Source of the DNA: Tetrapyrgos nigripes
Taxonomy: Eukaryota; Basidiomycota; Agaricomycetes; Agaricales; Campanellaceae
NCBI GenBank assembly: GCA_013368315.1
Contig: JAACJM010000050.1
Coordinates: 124,001 to 188,000, forward strand
DNA: 64,000 bases
Direction: 5' to 3'
The position numbers and the translations under genes are program-made. Every line of letters begins with the position of its first letter. Positions within the stretch are counted from its first letter, which is position 1. The notes under the pieces were generated by a model. The model was not told where the DNA came from. It did not search any database and saw nothing but the letters and a program-made list of their open reading frames with translations. Below, piece after piece: positions 47,363-60,813 of this stretch.

Positions 47363-47385
47363 TTCTAGAACGTACGATTCCATTC
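47363..47385 (-). promoter_or_regulatory. Heat-shock-element-like motif upstream of STI1
   Basis: TTCTAGAA (perfect inverted TTC/GAA units, 47363-47370) is followed by two further TTC units at 47378 and 47383. It lies 84-106 nt upstream of the STI1 start. Sti1 genes are commonly Hsf1-responsive, so the placement fits. Spacing of the outer units is not canonical. Confidence 0.4.
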
Positions 47386-49383
47386 TGGTCGGTCACGTTC
47401 ACCACACTTGGACGCGTCCTCTCTGAGTCTCTCCAGGCTTGTTCTGGATTTCCAATTGCTGGCTTATCGTCCTTGGAAAAATGGCACGCCGTTGTCTGGT
47501 CGACCGAATGCTCTGTGTTTCATCTCAAGAAAAGCCCGTCAACCATCCTAGAGAAACCGCGGAACAACCACTTCATTCTTGCTCCTCGGATGTGATGTCT
47601 TCTGAAGATCTTTCATTTCCAGCGAGGCTTGTAAATCTGCAGCTAGAGTCCTCTTCCAATGATACTAGAAAACTCCTCCAGAAAGCGGCGGTCTTTATAG
47701 ATTCTTGACTCCTTCACCGTCTCTTCCGTATTCGAAAGGATACTTACACTTATTCTACTGGCAACCTTTTCGAGGATCGCAGACTCCTCTCTCAGCTGTT
47801 TTCATTCACTGCCTCGGTGTGCCGTTGTGAACGTGGATCTAGTGATCGAAACAGTTCATGATCTACATACTCAACTTCCTTTCAGGCTGCATGGCAAACA
47901 CTACAACGGGTGTGGCGTATGAGAAAGCAAAAGACGCTGCTACGTCTAGCTGACACGCCAGACTTGCCACACTATGTATGTATACTTTTCTGTACTTTTT
48001 TCCCCGTCCTGCGAGCCCTTCTCGAAGGTTCTGTCAATACGTGGCATCGGTCCACTCCTACGGTGGCGTTTTCACTCCCAAAAACAGTGACTACTACCCA
48101 TCTTTATTCACTCTGGACGCTTCAGCTTCTTCACCCTGACACGTTTTACCGAAACGAATTCCTTTTCCTTGTGACACATTCGCGGAGTACTCACCAGGAA
48201 TCCATGCTTGCTCGCGTCATGATCAAAAGAGAACGCTAAACTACACCGTCATGGTTTCAGCACTGAGGTCTTTTGCCTTCACTTTCCTTCTTAAATTTCT
48301 ACGTACTGGCCCACTCTCTCTCCTGGTCAGGACTGTAACCTGTACCGTACATACGGCATGTGACTCGACTTTTCACAACCCAGACCATTCGCCACCTCCG
48401 AGTCGCGTGTCAGCCTTCACCGAATGGTGAAGACACTCTCCTATCCCTAAGGATGGATCATCATCATCGTAGCTGTCCGTCCCTGCCGTCGTCATTGACA
48501 TGACGTCTGTTCATCGGAATAGCTGCGTCCAAGGACCAAGTCGCTATTGCAGTACGGGCCCATCGACGACTGACTGGGGCCACTGTGAGTCTGACTGACT
48601 GGTTCCCTTTTGGTCCTCCTCTCCATTTCAACTCGGATCTAAAGCCGTACGTGATTATTATGCGCAACATCACCATCATGATCTCTATTGCCTCCGCCTC
48701 CGTAGCATCACCGACAATCTTTACCCTTGCGTAACTCAGATTTGCTGCTTCAACTCCCGAGTCATGGTCATGGATGACCTATTTCGGCTCTGGCATTGAC
48801 AAAGATGGTGTAATATCAACGGTACCCTGACCACTGTTGACAATACTATGTTCAAATCTTCGTCTTCAGTAAGTTCAAACCAGGTACTTAGTGCGGTTGT
48901 TGAGGGACTGACTGACCAGCTATCACCACACAGACGCTACTTACATACCTTAGAACTCAGCGGACTTGTGACATTGCGGACTTTCGACGTCGTCTGTACC
49001 TGATCTTTAGAACGTCTTTTTATTTTTATCTTACCTTTTATTTTCAACGCCTCTTCTGATTGGCTCTGATCCTATTCATCCATCGGAATGCGGACTCGGA
49101 GTAAGCATGTCTCCGTCCGTAGGCTGCTTCTGGCTTCACGTTCGGATGCATATCATAACGATACATTGTACATGTCATTGTCAACGATGGTTATGTCTAG
49201 ATCTAGTAAGGATCTTCTCACTAACTGTCTTGAAGGAATTTCAAACACAGTGGCCACCAACTCCACCAGTTAACATATGTACGTCAGAAATTTGAAGTTC
49301 AGCTTACATCGTGAGGGCACCATCGGACATGCACGATTTTACTCTGATTCGTAGATCCTACGTATCGTACTTCCGGACCTAAG

Positions 49384-49403
49384 GTACATACTGAAGTATG
49401 TAC
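49384..49403. repeat. Perfect 9-bp-arm palindrome
   Basis: GTACATACT, two bases (GA), AGTATGTAC: a perfect dyad in the gene-free region. Confidence 0.85.
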
Positions 49404-49697
49404 TTATTTTTGTTCAGCAGGTTCCTACCCTGTTGCGGTCGCAGCCCGAGTAAGGCGGTAAGACACTACTACTACATAGTACATACTTTGACGCTGATAT
49501 GTATAGTGGCTTGGACCACTATCTTCCCTGAACGGAGAAGCGGGGAAGCCACCCAGTGGCACAAGCCACAAGTACTCTTAAAAGTCTTTAGCGGCATCTC
49601 TTCGTTGAATGGCTAAGGGTCGGTTATATACGGTACAATCATTATCCCTTCGAGTCTATGCAGAGAGGCGAGCGCTCCTATTGCGCTGCGCTACATA

Positions 49698-49720
49698 CTA
49701 CTATGTACTATACATAGTAG
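49698..49720. repeat. Perfect 10-bp-arm palindrome
   Basis: CTACTATGTA, three bases, TACATAGTAG: a perfect dyad sharing the TACATA core with the one at 49384. Further TACATA-type units occur at about 49474-49488 and 49692. Confidence 0.85.
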
Positions 49721-52405
49721 ACATCACCAATCCCACCAATGCGCCCCATGCAGGTATGATCATGACTCAGAGTCGGTTCACTTTCAGACCATAGTAATAG
49801 TAAACTACTAAGTGCCGGAAATTTCCGAAAGAAAAAGAAAGAAAACACTTACAGTATATACTCCGAAGAACAACTGAAGTGGCAATGAATACTCAACGGA
49901 TACCGAACTTACCGACTCGTAGTCAGCGAACGCCGAGCCCCGAGTGCGAGCGTATATTCCTTTCAAGTTATGTCGCCCAGCAGTGCCACTAGCGCGTTCG
50001 GGTTCCAATCTGTTTCGATATGCCCGTTGACCCCAGCTCTAAGTCAGCCTGTGATAGGCTGCAGTAGACGCTGCAATCAGAGCTGAGTTGGCTGAGAGAG
50101 AGACGATTCCCCACAAAGGTTAGTGTATGTACATTGTAAGGAAGTTGATAAGTGAGTAAGTGACTATGTAGTCCCGGTCCGGTCGTTATCATTTGCACGT
50201 TGGTAATCATCAACTACATCAAGTCAATGCAAACAAAAATCCAAACCGTTCCCGGTCATCGAGACTCCGAGTCGAAGTAAGAGACCATAACGGTCAAGAG
50301 GAAAATGGCGTGGGCGTCGGTGACCGACGGTTACGTTACCAGTAGCCTGTGGCGCGATGTAAATCTAGTGTGGCAACAACTCGGGCAATCGTTATTGCAG
50401 CCCGAGACGAGGCAGCCTGGTTGACTTGATCAAGTCCTGAGGCCTGACCATCTCGACTCGACCAAGATGATGGATCATGGTACATGGACCTGACCCACTC
50501 TATTCACGTCGCATAGTGTGTTCTGTCCATATGAGAATATGACAGCATGATAATGTGATGGCCGCTTCACTGGGTTGGACACTAGTATAAGTAGACAGCA
50601 GTGAGTAGACTCGCGGGCTGTGGCCATAGGAGGATCTGCAGGGGCGGTATGATGCATCAAGATTTGTCTATTTCCAAATTTTCAGTGTCAGCGACATGCT
50701 GCGACATGGCGTGTCCGTCAGATTGTATGTAGTCTCTGTTAATATAACAAGTACTAGTAGTAGGTAAGTTGAAGTGTAAGCACTGGTTTGAAATTGTTGC
50801 TACCTAGATTTTATTCTCTCACCTGCATCCGCACGACAGAACGGTACCGGTTCCATCCGTAGCCTTAAATTCGTGGCGACACGGTTCTTGCAATTACGAC
50901 GTCCGACCTGCTAGTACAACTGGGGATTATTAAAGAGCTTTAACTGGCAACCTGATGCCACGACGGTTGCGTCAAAATCCGAAGGATATCGAAGGCTCGG
51001 ATAAGGAAAGAGATAGATAAGTGGTGCTCTGAAAAGAGATACTGGAGCACCCCCGTCTCTCAGCGAGCCAGTGAGCCACTAAGCCTCTGCTGAGCTGACG
51101 GCGACGCAAACGCGCAGACGACATGACAACCCAGCCAGTCAACCTGGTCCCTAGATAGCCAAATTGACCATTTTTCATTTTTCAAGCCTCGAGATCCAAA
51201 GAAAGGGCCTGATTGGCGCTGCGGAGGATGCTGTCACGAGGATCCCATCAGCACATCGGGCCTCAGGACCTTACGAGTAATCAGTAAGATCAAGACTAGT
51301 CCAAGAGGGGGAGGCAGTTGTATGGTCAGGTGGACACTCGACGTGAGCGGACGGAACGCCTTTGCAAAGCCTCATTTGAGGGTACAATATGAACGTGAGG
51401 TGAACTGAGGGTTCATTTCATTTCGCCGTTCGAGCAGATCAACTGACGACGGGTCCACTTAGGATCCAATGCCCTTCCATTATACTTACCGAGCCCCAGG
51501 CCAAGTTCCTGATTGGAGGAACGGTAATAGGTTTTGTGAGCCTTTCCCGTGAGGAATAATAATATGAGGATATTTATGAGGGGAACATGAGTGGTACTAC
51601 GTACACATAGAATAATTCGCAAGCTGCAGTCGCAGTGGCGCATGCTGGACGAGACACAAGTTACAACAAGTGTGATTATTGAGCCAGAGTCGAGATCAGG
51701 ATAAAGTACAAAAGAAACAAGGGCTTTGCAGACTTATTCGGACGGGTGATGATCCAGCAGTATAACAGTACGACATACACTGAAGAGTAACGCGGGAAGG
51801 GACCGAACTTGAAGGGTAGTAGTAAGTATAGCATGTAATACCAAAAAGAGTGGGCCCTGACCCCTAAGTTCCGCCACAGAGGGAGGAAAGGAAGACCAGA
51901 GAGTCCATCTGGATCGGATTCGGAGGACTGACTGAACTCTGCTGTAATTGGGAATATTTAAGCTCAATGTTAGGACCAGGTTGAGTCAAAGCAGACTCCG
52001 AAGGCGTGGACGCGCATGCTTTCTGATTTATGAAAGACCGAGAAGTATGAGCCATGGATCTAGGGAGTGGTTCTTGAAACTTGAAGCAAGACGTTTGGAG
52101 AAAATCTGGCACAGTTGTGAAATGAGCAGTAGGAGCAGGAGGGATGATGTATGGGGCCTGACTGCAGCATCGGAGAAGGAGCGAGTACGTACTTGGCAGG
52201 AAGAACGTGGTGGTGTACTGTCAAAGATCCTCTTTGTTTGTACGGCAAGACCGGGGGAGATTGAGAATATTTTTGTGAAATAAGGCGGACATTTGACGGC
52301 TCTTAGTGATATTCATTCGTCAAGTTAACCGAAGATAGCAAGTCCTACACTCAACTTATATAGTTTCCGCTCAGCTCTTTCCTCTCGTCCTTCTTTCTCA
52401 TCCAC

Positions 52406-55314
52406 ATGCCCGACCTCGACCAGCCCTCGTCCCCGTCCACATCCACCGCCGTCCAGCGGCCAACAAAGCCCATTCCGTCGCGTAATCAGACCGCCGGCAC
52501 CGTGCGTCCTCGCCAAGAGGACGGAACGGATCCCATGCAACCTCCTCCCTCGAAAAAGGCCAGATCCCGCAAAGCCATCAACTGTGATCCCTGCAGAGCC
52601 AGCAAACTCAAATGCGATAGGTACGTTTTCAATCCCTTCTTTAGTCGCGCAAGTCTTCAATCTCTGTAGGAATCGGCCATGTTCGTCCTGCGTTCTTCGA
52701 GGTAATCCGACTCTCCGCTTTTTCCGCCAATATCCGTATTCATTGAGGACGCTTTTCTTTCAATTTTATAGGCACGTCGGCTATGTGCTATCAGGATTCG
52801 AAGGACCATGTTGGGCCAGACTCGAATTTCCGCGGAGATGATGTCCAGTGCGTTCTTTTTTTGCAACGCCAGCAAAAAAAAACTCACTTTTCACTCTTCA
52901 GTTATGCTCGTATAGACCCAGCAGCAGAGATTTCGAATCTTCGCCGCTCTATCAATCTCCTCGAGGCATATGTCTTCCCCAGTCAGCGTCAGTCTAATGC
53001 ACACCAACACCGGAGAGCCAGTGAGGCAGCGGCTAGCATCGTTCCCAAGAAGGAACCCGTAGAACCAGACGTCAACGAAAAGAACTGTAGCCCCAATGTT
53101 CCGGGCATGCTAGGCACGCCAAACCAAGGTGGGCTCTACGCTGGGCCCACGAGTGCTGCGCTTCATCTTCTATCGGTGCGCGACGTGTTCCATCTCTACC
53201 TTACCGTGTCTGACTCTGGCACGTTGTGCTTAGAACGAGCCCAGAGGTTCAGAAGAAGACTCTGAAAGCAGACAGCAGAGCCAGGAACGCACTGATGAGT
53301 TTCCTACAATGCCTCCGGAATACGACAGGGACCTTCTTGCCATGCTCCCTTCAGTCGACATTATCGATGGTCTTATAACCTACTATTTCGAGTATTGCAA
53401 CTGGGTTTACAGACATGTGAACCAAGTCGTCTTCACTCAGAATTGGGAGCGTTTCAAGAGTGGCAATTCTGCCGACCGTCTCATCTTGTCCACGGCGTGT
53501 GTTATCATGTCCATAGCATCCTATTACCTGCCGGCTCAGCATGGGCTGCTCGACAACTTCCCGGAGACGCATGAACAACTGGGTCAAAAGTTTTTCGAAG
53601 TCTCGACTCAGGCTCTCCAGAGAAGACAAGCAGAGACAAAAACCTATAATCTGGAACTCGTTGAACTGCTTCTTATTCGCAGTCATTTCATGGTCCTGCT
53701 CAAGACGGATAGTGAGGAGATTTGGCACATTACAGGAGAGCTGATCACAATTTCAACGGCGATGGGTCTGCATCGGGATCCAGGCAAGTGGAGGATGCAT
53801 CGGGACGTTGCTGAGCGGCGTAGATGGGCGTTTTGGCATGTCATCCTTCTCGAAAGGTGTGGAGAGTCGCCCCATTTCCGTTGGAACCAGGCTAACACGT
53901 TTTTCCATGCAGATGGCAAGCTTTTCTATTCGGCCGTCCACTCGCTATCGCTTCACATCATTTTGACACTCAACTCCCTTCATACTGCGACCCTGCAATT
54001 GACAAGACAGGGCGGCTATACTTGCCTAATATAGCACTGTTCCGACTTGCCTTCATTCTCGGAGACATCATGGACGATGCAGTATCTGTACGTCAAGTAT
54101 CTTATGAAAGCGTTCAAGCCAACGATCGCGCCCTCACACACTGGAACGACAATCTCCCCGTCGAACTCGACCTAGATGAATACCGAATTGCTCGTAATCT
54201 CGCGTCAACCAACACCAATTTGCGCAGACAAGGCGTCCAGAGCGTCATCATCCGCACATCTTACCTACACATACGATTCACCCTCCATCGTCCTTACGCC
54301 TCCTTGGCACACCAGAACCACCAAAAAAGCGGTTCTTCGGCAAGTTCACCCGGCGATACGTCTAAATACGCCCAAAGCCTGGAAATTGCAGTCAGTGCCG
54401 CCGACAAGCTTATCGCAATGGTAGCTCAAGCTAGACCAGACTTTGCTGTCAACTCCTCCATGGACGTACCTGGACACATGAACTGGGCTCCATGGCATTG
54501 CTTCTCAGCTGCCATGTTCTTTTCTTTCCAGCTTATTGCATATCCCGACCAGCCCGGAGCTGGCCTTTTTCGTGCCAGTATAGCTAAAGCCATGAACACC
54601 CTCGAGCATTGTCGTGGAACAGCAGTCGCCGATAAAGCCTTCGACATTCTACACGCTCTCTCCCCTCTCTACACAACAGACTTCCACCAACAAACACCCG
54701 AAATCAGAGAAAAAGAACGTGTACGCGTCCTTGGAGTCGTCAGGAAACTTGCGTTCCCGTATCATGATTCGCATGATCCTAGGCGATTTGCAGATTCTCC
54801 GAGCACGAGGGGGATGGGGAGCTCACCGGCTGGTTCGAGCTCGGTGAGTCCTCCATTACCGGCTGCAGCCAACTCTTTACCGCATCGTCATGATTCCTTA
54901 CAGACGCATCAGATGTCGTCTTTGAGGACCGAGTCGCCTTCGAGATTTTCAGCCGTTGGGACTGGAGCAGATCATGGACATGGACATGGACGTAATGGAC
55001 AGATGGGCCCACCTCAGCCGTCGCAATCGCCTCCATCACAGATGTCACCGACGACGAATATGTCCCATTCTCAGGCCATGGGAGGTGGTGTAGCCTCACC
55101 AACGTATCACCACTCTCAGCAGTACAACAATAATTTGGCGCATGTACAGATGTATCCCGACAATATGCGTTATGCTGCACAGTACCATCCCGTGGATGAT
55201 TCGACTATGTGGGGTGCAGCGGTTGGGTTTGGGCATGGAGAATGGTCGCAGTTTGTTGATGGGTTGAGGCCGTCAGGGACGACGGTCACTGCTCATCGGC
55301 ATCTGCAGGGATGA
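52406..55314 (+). CDS. Zn2Cys6 fungal-specific transcription factor
   Basis: Six exons: 52406-52620, 52670-52701, 52772-52847, 52902-53175, 53234-53856 and 53913-55314, giving 873 aa. After a Pro/Ser-rich leader comes a basic stretch (KKARSRKA) and the binuclear zinc cluster with C60, C63, C70, C76, C79 and C88. It is split over three exons, which single-ORF callers break. A short linker and heptad-like segment (AEISNLRRSINLLEAYV) could allow dimerisation. The fungal-specific TF domain follows (about 190-560; IHWRF-type blocks ERRRWAFWHVILLER and GRPLAIAS). The C terminus is Ser/Gln/His-rich. It acts as a nuclear DNA-binding regulator. The long upstream region suggests complex control, and developmental regulators of mushrooms (PriB- or Fst-type) have this class of domain, but orthology is not established. 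Confidence 0.9.
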
Positions 55315-55815
55315 TTAGAAAGGTTTTGAGTGACGCTTGACCTTTCTTCCTGTTTTCTCATCATATCACTCGTATGGTATTCCCCTTGTTTCTGATACCT
55401 TTTTCTTATCATTATAGGGCAATTATACATACCATGCAATACTAGTAGTGTATACAATATTTACTTTTTATACTTTTACATTTGGGATGTCTGTTTTCTT
55501 TACTTGGTGAAGAGTCTTCATTCATTCTGTTAAGTTTTGTTTTGGACTCTTTTGTACTACATACTTACGTATCTTTCCATTCTCTTCATGCTTATTTCTG
55601 TCCGGTGGTTGTCCCTGCCACCCTCAGGGTAAATCTTGCGTTGTTGTCTGTAGCCTTATTGTAAAAAATGTACATAGGAATCTCGCTCTTGAAAGCATAT
55701 AGAAAATAGAGTGTAGAGTGAACGCTACGAAATACATAGGGACAGCAAGTTACACAGCACACAATAAGAGGTTGCTCATAGATACCCAAACTCAACAATG
55801 CTAATACCATCAACG
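55315..55815. other. Convergent 3' region
   Basis: Lies between the stops of the transcription factor and the nucleoporin. AT-rich with T-runs, consistent with 3' UTRs; no gene. Confidence 0.5.
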
Positions 55816-58800
55816 TTAAGTGTTTTGAAGGTTACCCATTTTTTGTAGTCGTTTGACACGGTTCGAGACCTCGAGCCGTAACTCGGACAACCGTGCCGGT
55901 GAGGGCTCCTGCTCGTTCGCTGCTGCTAAAACCTGATCAATTAGCGTATAAGGCAGCCATGTCGAAGCAGCGGTTTTGGGTGCATCACGGCTGAACTGAG
56001 TGTCCGTCTAGTAAAAAAGGTACTTCAGCACCAATAAGAAAGTTAAAGGTTAGGACAGTCCCACCTTGCGTATCATAGACAACGTATGATCAATAGCATA
56101 GTCAAGGTTACCGAAACGCAAGCTTGTACGAATGAGATAATCATGGTGATGCTCCTAAACGTAGAACGTAGAATTTATTTTTTGGTCAAAACAAGCTCCG
56201 GAAAAATGAACGCCGAAAAATATGATGACGAAAACGCACCTCTAGAGTTTGAAGTAACCAAGGGGGCGGCGGTGAATTTTGATAGCTCAAAACGGTTTCT
56301 AGAGCTATTTTGGTGTACTTGTAGTCTGTTTCGGCACTGTCGTGACGTTTCAAAGACTGGCGAAGGTATCTCCAACCTCTGTCAGCGGGACTACCAGGCC
56401 ATGACGAGACCTTGTCCGTAAGAAGCCAGTCTGACGTGTCTTCCTGTCTAATAACAAAAAAGTCAGATAGAGGAAGAAAGGTAGAGCTAGGGACTTGTAA
56501 GATTTACATTACCGTATCGGGGTCTTGGGAGAGTCGGAGACATTGGGTGGTCAAGTGAGCGAAGAGATCAGTCATATCGACTTTGAGACTTCGAGCTGTG
56601 GCCATTGCTAAATTGAAGCGATTTGATTGGGCTAGCCTCAGGATGATGGATTCTGGAGGGAGTAGGAATTCTGATGATCACTGTCAGTCACCGAAAGGAT
56701 CTGGCACCATAAACTATAACACAAGCTCACCATTTGACGTGAGTAAACCGGGATCTCTTCGAATGAGGTCTAGCTGTACAGAAAGTAGAGTATAGTCATA
56801 TTGGATATCGGCCAACTGCACGAGTTCACTGTCAAATTTTCCTGGCGAAAATTTAGAGTCCGGTATATGCCTCGCAAGCTTTCGACGTTTTCTGGGCTAG
56901 TAAGTAACGTTTGAATATGAGGGCAAGGTTAGAACTCAATCTGTAAAACTCACCTCGTGTCCCGTTTCCACAGACCCCGGCAGCATGAACCACATCGTCT
57001 TGGTGTCAGCTAGAGACAGGGCGTTCATCGAAACCATATACGCCTCTAATTCTTCCTCTGCTAGAGTGGCGACAAGAGCCGGATTGCTGGCAATGAGGGC
57101 GTGTAATTTCCGTGCTCGTTGATACATGATCAGAGCAGCTAGATGTAAAAAATAAGTCACAAGAACGGATGCACTAGACCATGAAGACATTATCGCTCAC
57201 CATTACGGTAATCCCCTCGATGTAGATACCAAGAGTAAAGTATCCTCGAGTACGATGGCTGGAGCCTAGGATCGACATTCCGAGCCTTGAAAGCGAGGGC
57301 ATCTTCCACTTCATTTGCAAAACCGGAAAAGTTGAAAGTCATCAACTGGTTTACCCAGTCGTTTTCGCATACTTTGTAAACTAATAAGCCGATGCTTTCT
57401 CGTTTCCTGGTGGCGCATTCTTAGGGGAACGGATATACAACGAATTTGAATTAAAAGACTCACTGCATATCTGAAGGTATCGACGACCACGCAGCATACG
57501 CGTCATCGTATAGCCCAAGGTCTATATATCCCTTCATGACAGTCAACCAAAGACCCGATAAATCAGTCCCAGGAGGTGCACACGACACTGCCAGCTGCGT
57601 AAAGTTGACTTCCTGAGAATGCAACACATTCGCCTTGAAAAGCGACGCAACATAAAGATAGAACGAAAACAGTGAATCAAACAATGTTCCTGAAGGAAGC
57701 ACCTGTTGTAATGCATCCCTATCCTCGATTGAAAGGGCATTATCGGGACCTGCAAGCCAAATTAGAACCCCAGTTCACGATAATAAGAGGTAATCACTCA
57801 CCAAATGAACCAGCCAATTTTTCAAACAGCAATGCGGCATCCTCAGCACGTCCCGCATTCAGCCAGACCCGAGCAAGCACATAGGTAGCGCCAGGTGTAC
57901 GAGGCAGCCACGAAGCGATTTCTCTGGACGCATTGAGGTAGCCCATCAATCTCAACCGTTCACAAAAGTACACTTCAGCTCGTGTTGCTGCTGCTGGGGT
58001 AATTGATTGCAACAGTCCCGAATTATCTATGAATCGGTGTGCAGAGGCACGGACGTCTAGTGCTGGAAGTTCCGTCTGGGAGAGAAGTCGGTGGACTAGG
58101 GAATAAGTCGGTACAGAGTGGACGTTTCGACTTCTTGTGACTTGCATATTTTGTAAAAGGGACGCAACATCATCAGCAGTTGCATCATCCGGCTGTCTGG
58201 TAGCTGTACTAGAAGGCTGACGAGAGACGCAGCGTAGAATAGATACGCCTCTAAACACCGCAAGCACTTCCGCTAGCAGAGAAGTATCCCAACTCTTCAA
58301 GTCCTCGGACAGGAAAAACAACAACGCAAGGAGACACAAACAAAGCTCATATCTCGCATGAGAAGTCGTCATAACATAGTTTGCCGTCAACCCTCTAAAC
58401 CACTCTGAACTAGGTGGTGGCAAAGCCAACGCAGCAGCTTCATCCTCCTCCCTCTTCACCTCCATATCACACCCCCCAACAACATCTAAACAAGTCCTCA
58501 CCGCCGCATCCAAGTTGTCTATACTCTGCAAACGGCCATCAAGCCAGATGACTTCACCTGGATCGAGAGATTCTCGGAATTGTATTTTACCAGCTTCGTT
58601 TTGGATGATGTCGGCGAAGGGAAAGGCCATTTCTTGGTGCATTAGTTCGATGAGGCGTTCTTCCAAAGCTAGCATGATAGAAGGGCCTGCTTTGTACCGC
58701 ATGTTCCAGAGGATCCCCAAAAGATCGTACGTGCTATCCGTTATCCTCTGATCGAGTTCTAGTATCCGGTGAATATGGATAGGGAGGTCTTCATAAACCA

Positions 58801-60453
58801 GCGAAGCGACTCTTTCACGCTCGACAACGATGATCTCGCCTTCTCCTTGAGCACCGAGAACAAGAGGCCATCGTGCATTTCGCTCGATTTCTCGACACCT
58901 CGCAATGAAGCCTTCCCAGTCCCTCTTGAGTGCATTCCAGTAATTTTTGTACTGTAAAGCACCAGTCTGAGGATCACGGTTGAGAGTTACGGTGCACCCA
59001 ACAACAGCAGCGATATTCTCTGCTAACGAGGCATAGGTAGTCGTCAACTGAATAGGTGGATGGCCAGGTAGAGACAGACACGCGTCAGTGTATTGTTCAA
59101 TAGCAATTCGAAGTGTGAGCGTAGAAAACATTCCCGGACGCATGATAGCATCAAAGAACTTTTCAGCCAACGATCCTTGTGAAAGAAGAACTTCTTCCAA
59201 ATATCCTGGCGTCAGCTCTACTTCAGGCGCGTACGAAGAGGAGGACCACACATGCGTGCGTGACCCCTCGCCAGAAATAGTCTCTGGATCCAGAATCGTC
59301 TTTTCAACCATCGATTGTCCTCGACGATCCCACAACGTATACAGGACATCGTCTATCACCATGAAATCTTGGAGATTACATCGCGCAGTATTTTTAGAAG
59401 CAGCGAATGCTCCTACTTCCTCGATTTGGTCCATGTAGGTGTCGAGGAGATGGAAAGTTCCACCTGATGTAGGAGAGGAGAAGGATGGGATGAAAGCGAG
59501 GACGAAAAGATGATCTTCGGCGTCTGGACTGGTGAAGACGCGTAGGAGAGTGGTGTATTGTTGTTCGAGAAGGGGTTTTGGTCCAGTACCGGGAGAATGT
59601 TCTCTACCGGATGAAGGAGCAAGGGGTTTAGCGACGACGCAGCCGAGTTTTGGTTTCCACATTCGGAGGACACGGTCTCGAGACAGGGTCCATATGTTGG
59701 CGATGTCTGTAGGCCAGGGATGCGTGGCCATTGAGATTATCTGCATAGCTTCGGGGTTTGAGTTGGACAGTGGGAAGAAAGATGTGAGCGACGACAAGAA
59801 GGAGCCCAGTTGGAGGATGTTTTCAGTCCATTCCTCTAAAGAAAAGATGCTTTAGAGACTAATACAATGCAATTGCGGGATAACTCACCGTCTCCTCTGT
59901 CAGTTCCCAGATACTCTACTTCCAAGCGCAAGAGAGATCCAGTAGGAAGTCCAATCACAACACAATGGGTTCCTTGTGCATGAACCAGACCGTCCAAATC
60001 TCCTGAACAATTTTTGATGAGATACTCGGATATCCACGCATTAGCCGTCGTATCCCTCCAGAGCCCAAAGTTTGGAGCCACTGGAATAACAACTCGATAT
60101 AAGGACCCAGTTATGGTCGCGGCCAGGACGTGTAGCTCATCAGTCTCCCAAAGAAATACAGCTGGTGTAGGAAGAACGGCAGATGGGAAGATGAGACGAA
60201 TGGGTTGGACTTCGGTTGATAGTGAGATGAGTTCAATGATCAGACCACCGTGAAGGACACGAAGGAGAATGGTTCCGGAGGTAGGTGTGTGGAGAACTGC
60301 AGAATGTGAGGCATGTTCGGGTGAGGTTGTTTTCTCGTCAAATGAAGGAAGAGGTGTGTTCAGACGTCGCGTCTGTAATGTGATGGATGTCGCCTGCGCT
60401 GCTGGGAACAGCGACGAGAGCTGAGTCGCGACGAGCAGGTCGCCATTCATCGA
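55816..60453 (-). CDS. NUP120: Nuclear pore protein Nup120/Nup160 (Y-complex)
   Basis: Ten exons: 60453-59889, 59835-57802, 57749-57464, 57406-57201, 57138-56954, 56896-56731, 56670-56513, 56443-56240, 56154-56065 and 56007-55816. The product is 1361 aa in phase. The N-terminal beta-propeller region (LLVATQLSSLFPAAQATSI, then WPTDIANIWTLSRDRVLRMW) precedes an alpha-helical stack. The C-terminal blocks SDWLLTDKVSSWPGSP and GWRYLRQSLKRHDS match Nup160. It is a scaffold subunit of the Nup84/Nup107 Y-complex in the nuclear pore. The start at 60453 is the first ATG in frame; an upstream exon cannot be excluded. Intron 3 must use the acceptor at 57407 to keep frame, not the nearer CTAAG. Confidence 0.92.
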
Positions 60454-60813
60454 GTTTGTTGACAAGTTGGACGACGCGTTCAAAACGGTTCGTGTGAAAT
60501 CAACAATTTTCTATATCTATTTTTTACGGATTGCTTCAAGTTTTGAGCTGGGAGTATTGAGTATTCATTATGTCGAGGATGTAGCCTACATACATGCATA
60601 CCAGAAGAAAAAAAATAGATGAAGCATCCATAGATTTTTTTAGTTGCATCCATACACCATACAACCTCAGCTGCAACCTCACCCACCGACACTCCATTTG
60701 CAACAACCTCCAACCCTAACATCACCCTCGTCCAAGGACCCTCAAATATTCCTAAGAGGAAGCACAGCAAGGTATCCATTGACGGTTCCGTCTATCGCAT
60801 GTAGACATAGTCT
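60454..60813. other. Intergenic, Nup120 promoter / HSP10 3' flank
   Basis: 360 bp. Contains the HSP10 3' UTR and the Nup120 promoter, possibly with a non-coding or missed first exon. A long ORF here is the read-through of non-coding sequence. Confidence 0.45.

Larger units (their letters stand above)
47386..52405. other. Gene-free region upstream of the Zn2Cys6 gene
   Basis: About 5 kb with no supportable coding exon chain on either strand; ORFs are short and have unrelated translations. It contains several short palindromes around TACATA/TATGTA between about 49,380 and 49,720 and AT-rich and GC-mixed stretches, but no transposon ORF, tRNA or long repeat that could be seen. It may include the upstream control region of the transcription factor gene, non-coding transcripts, or both. 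Confidence 0.6.

Noticed and set aside
55816..57463. Acceptor CTAAG near 57420 for intron 3 of NUP120
   Set aside because: It brings in a stop. The acceptor 13 nt further on restores the frame and a Nup160-like sequence.
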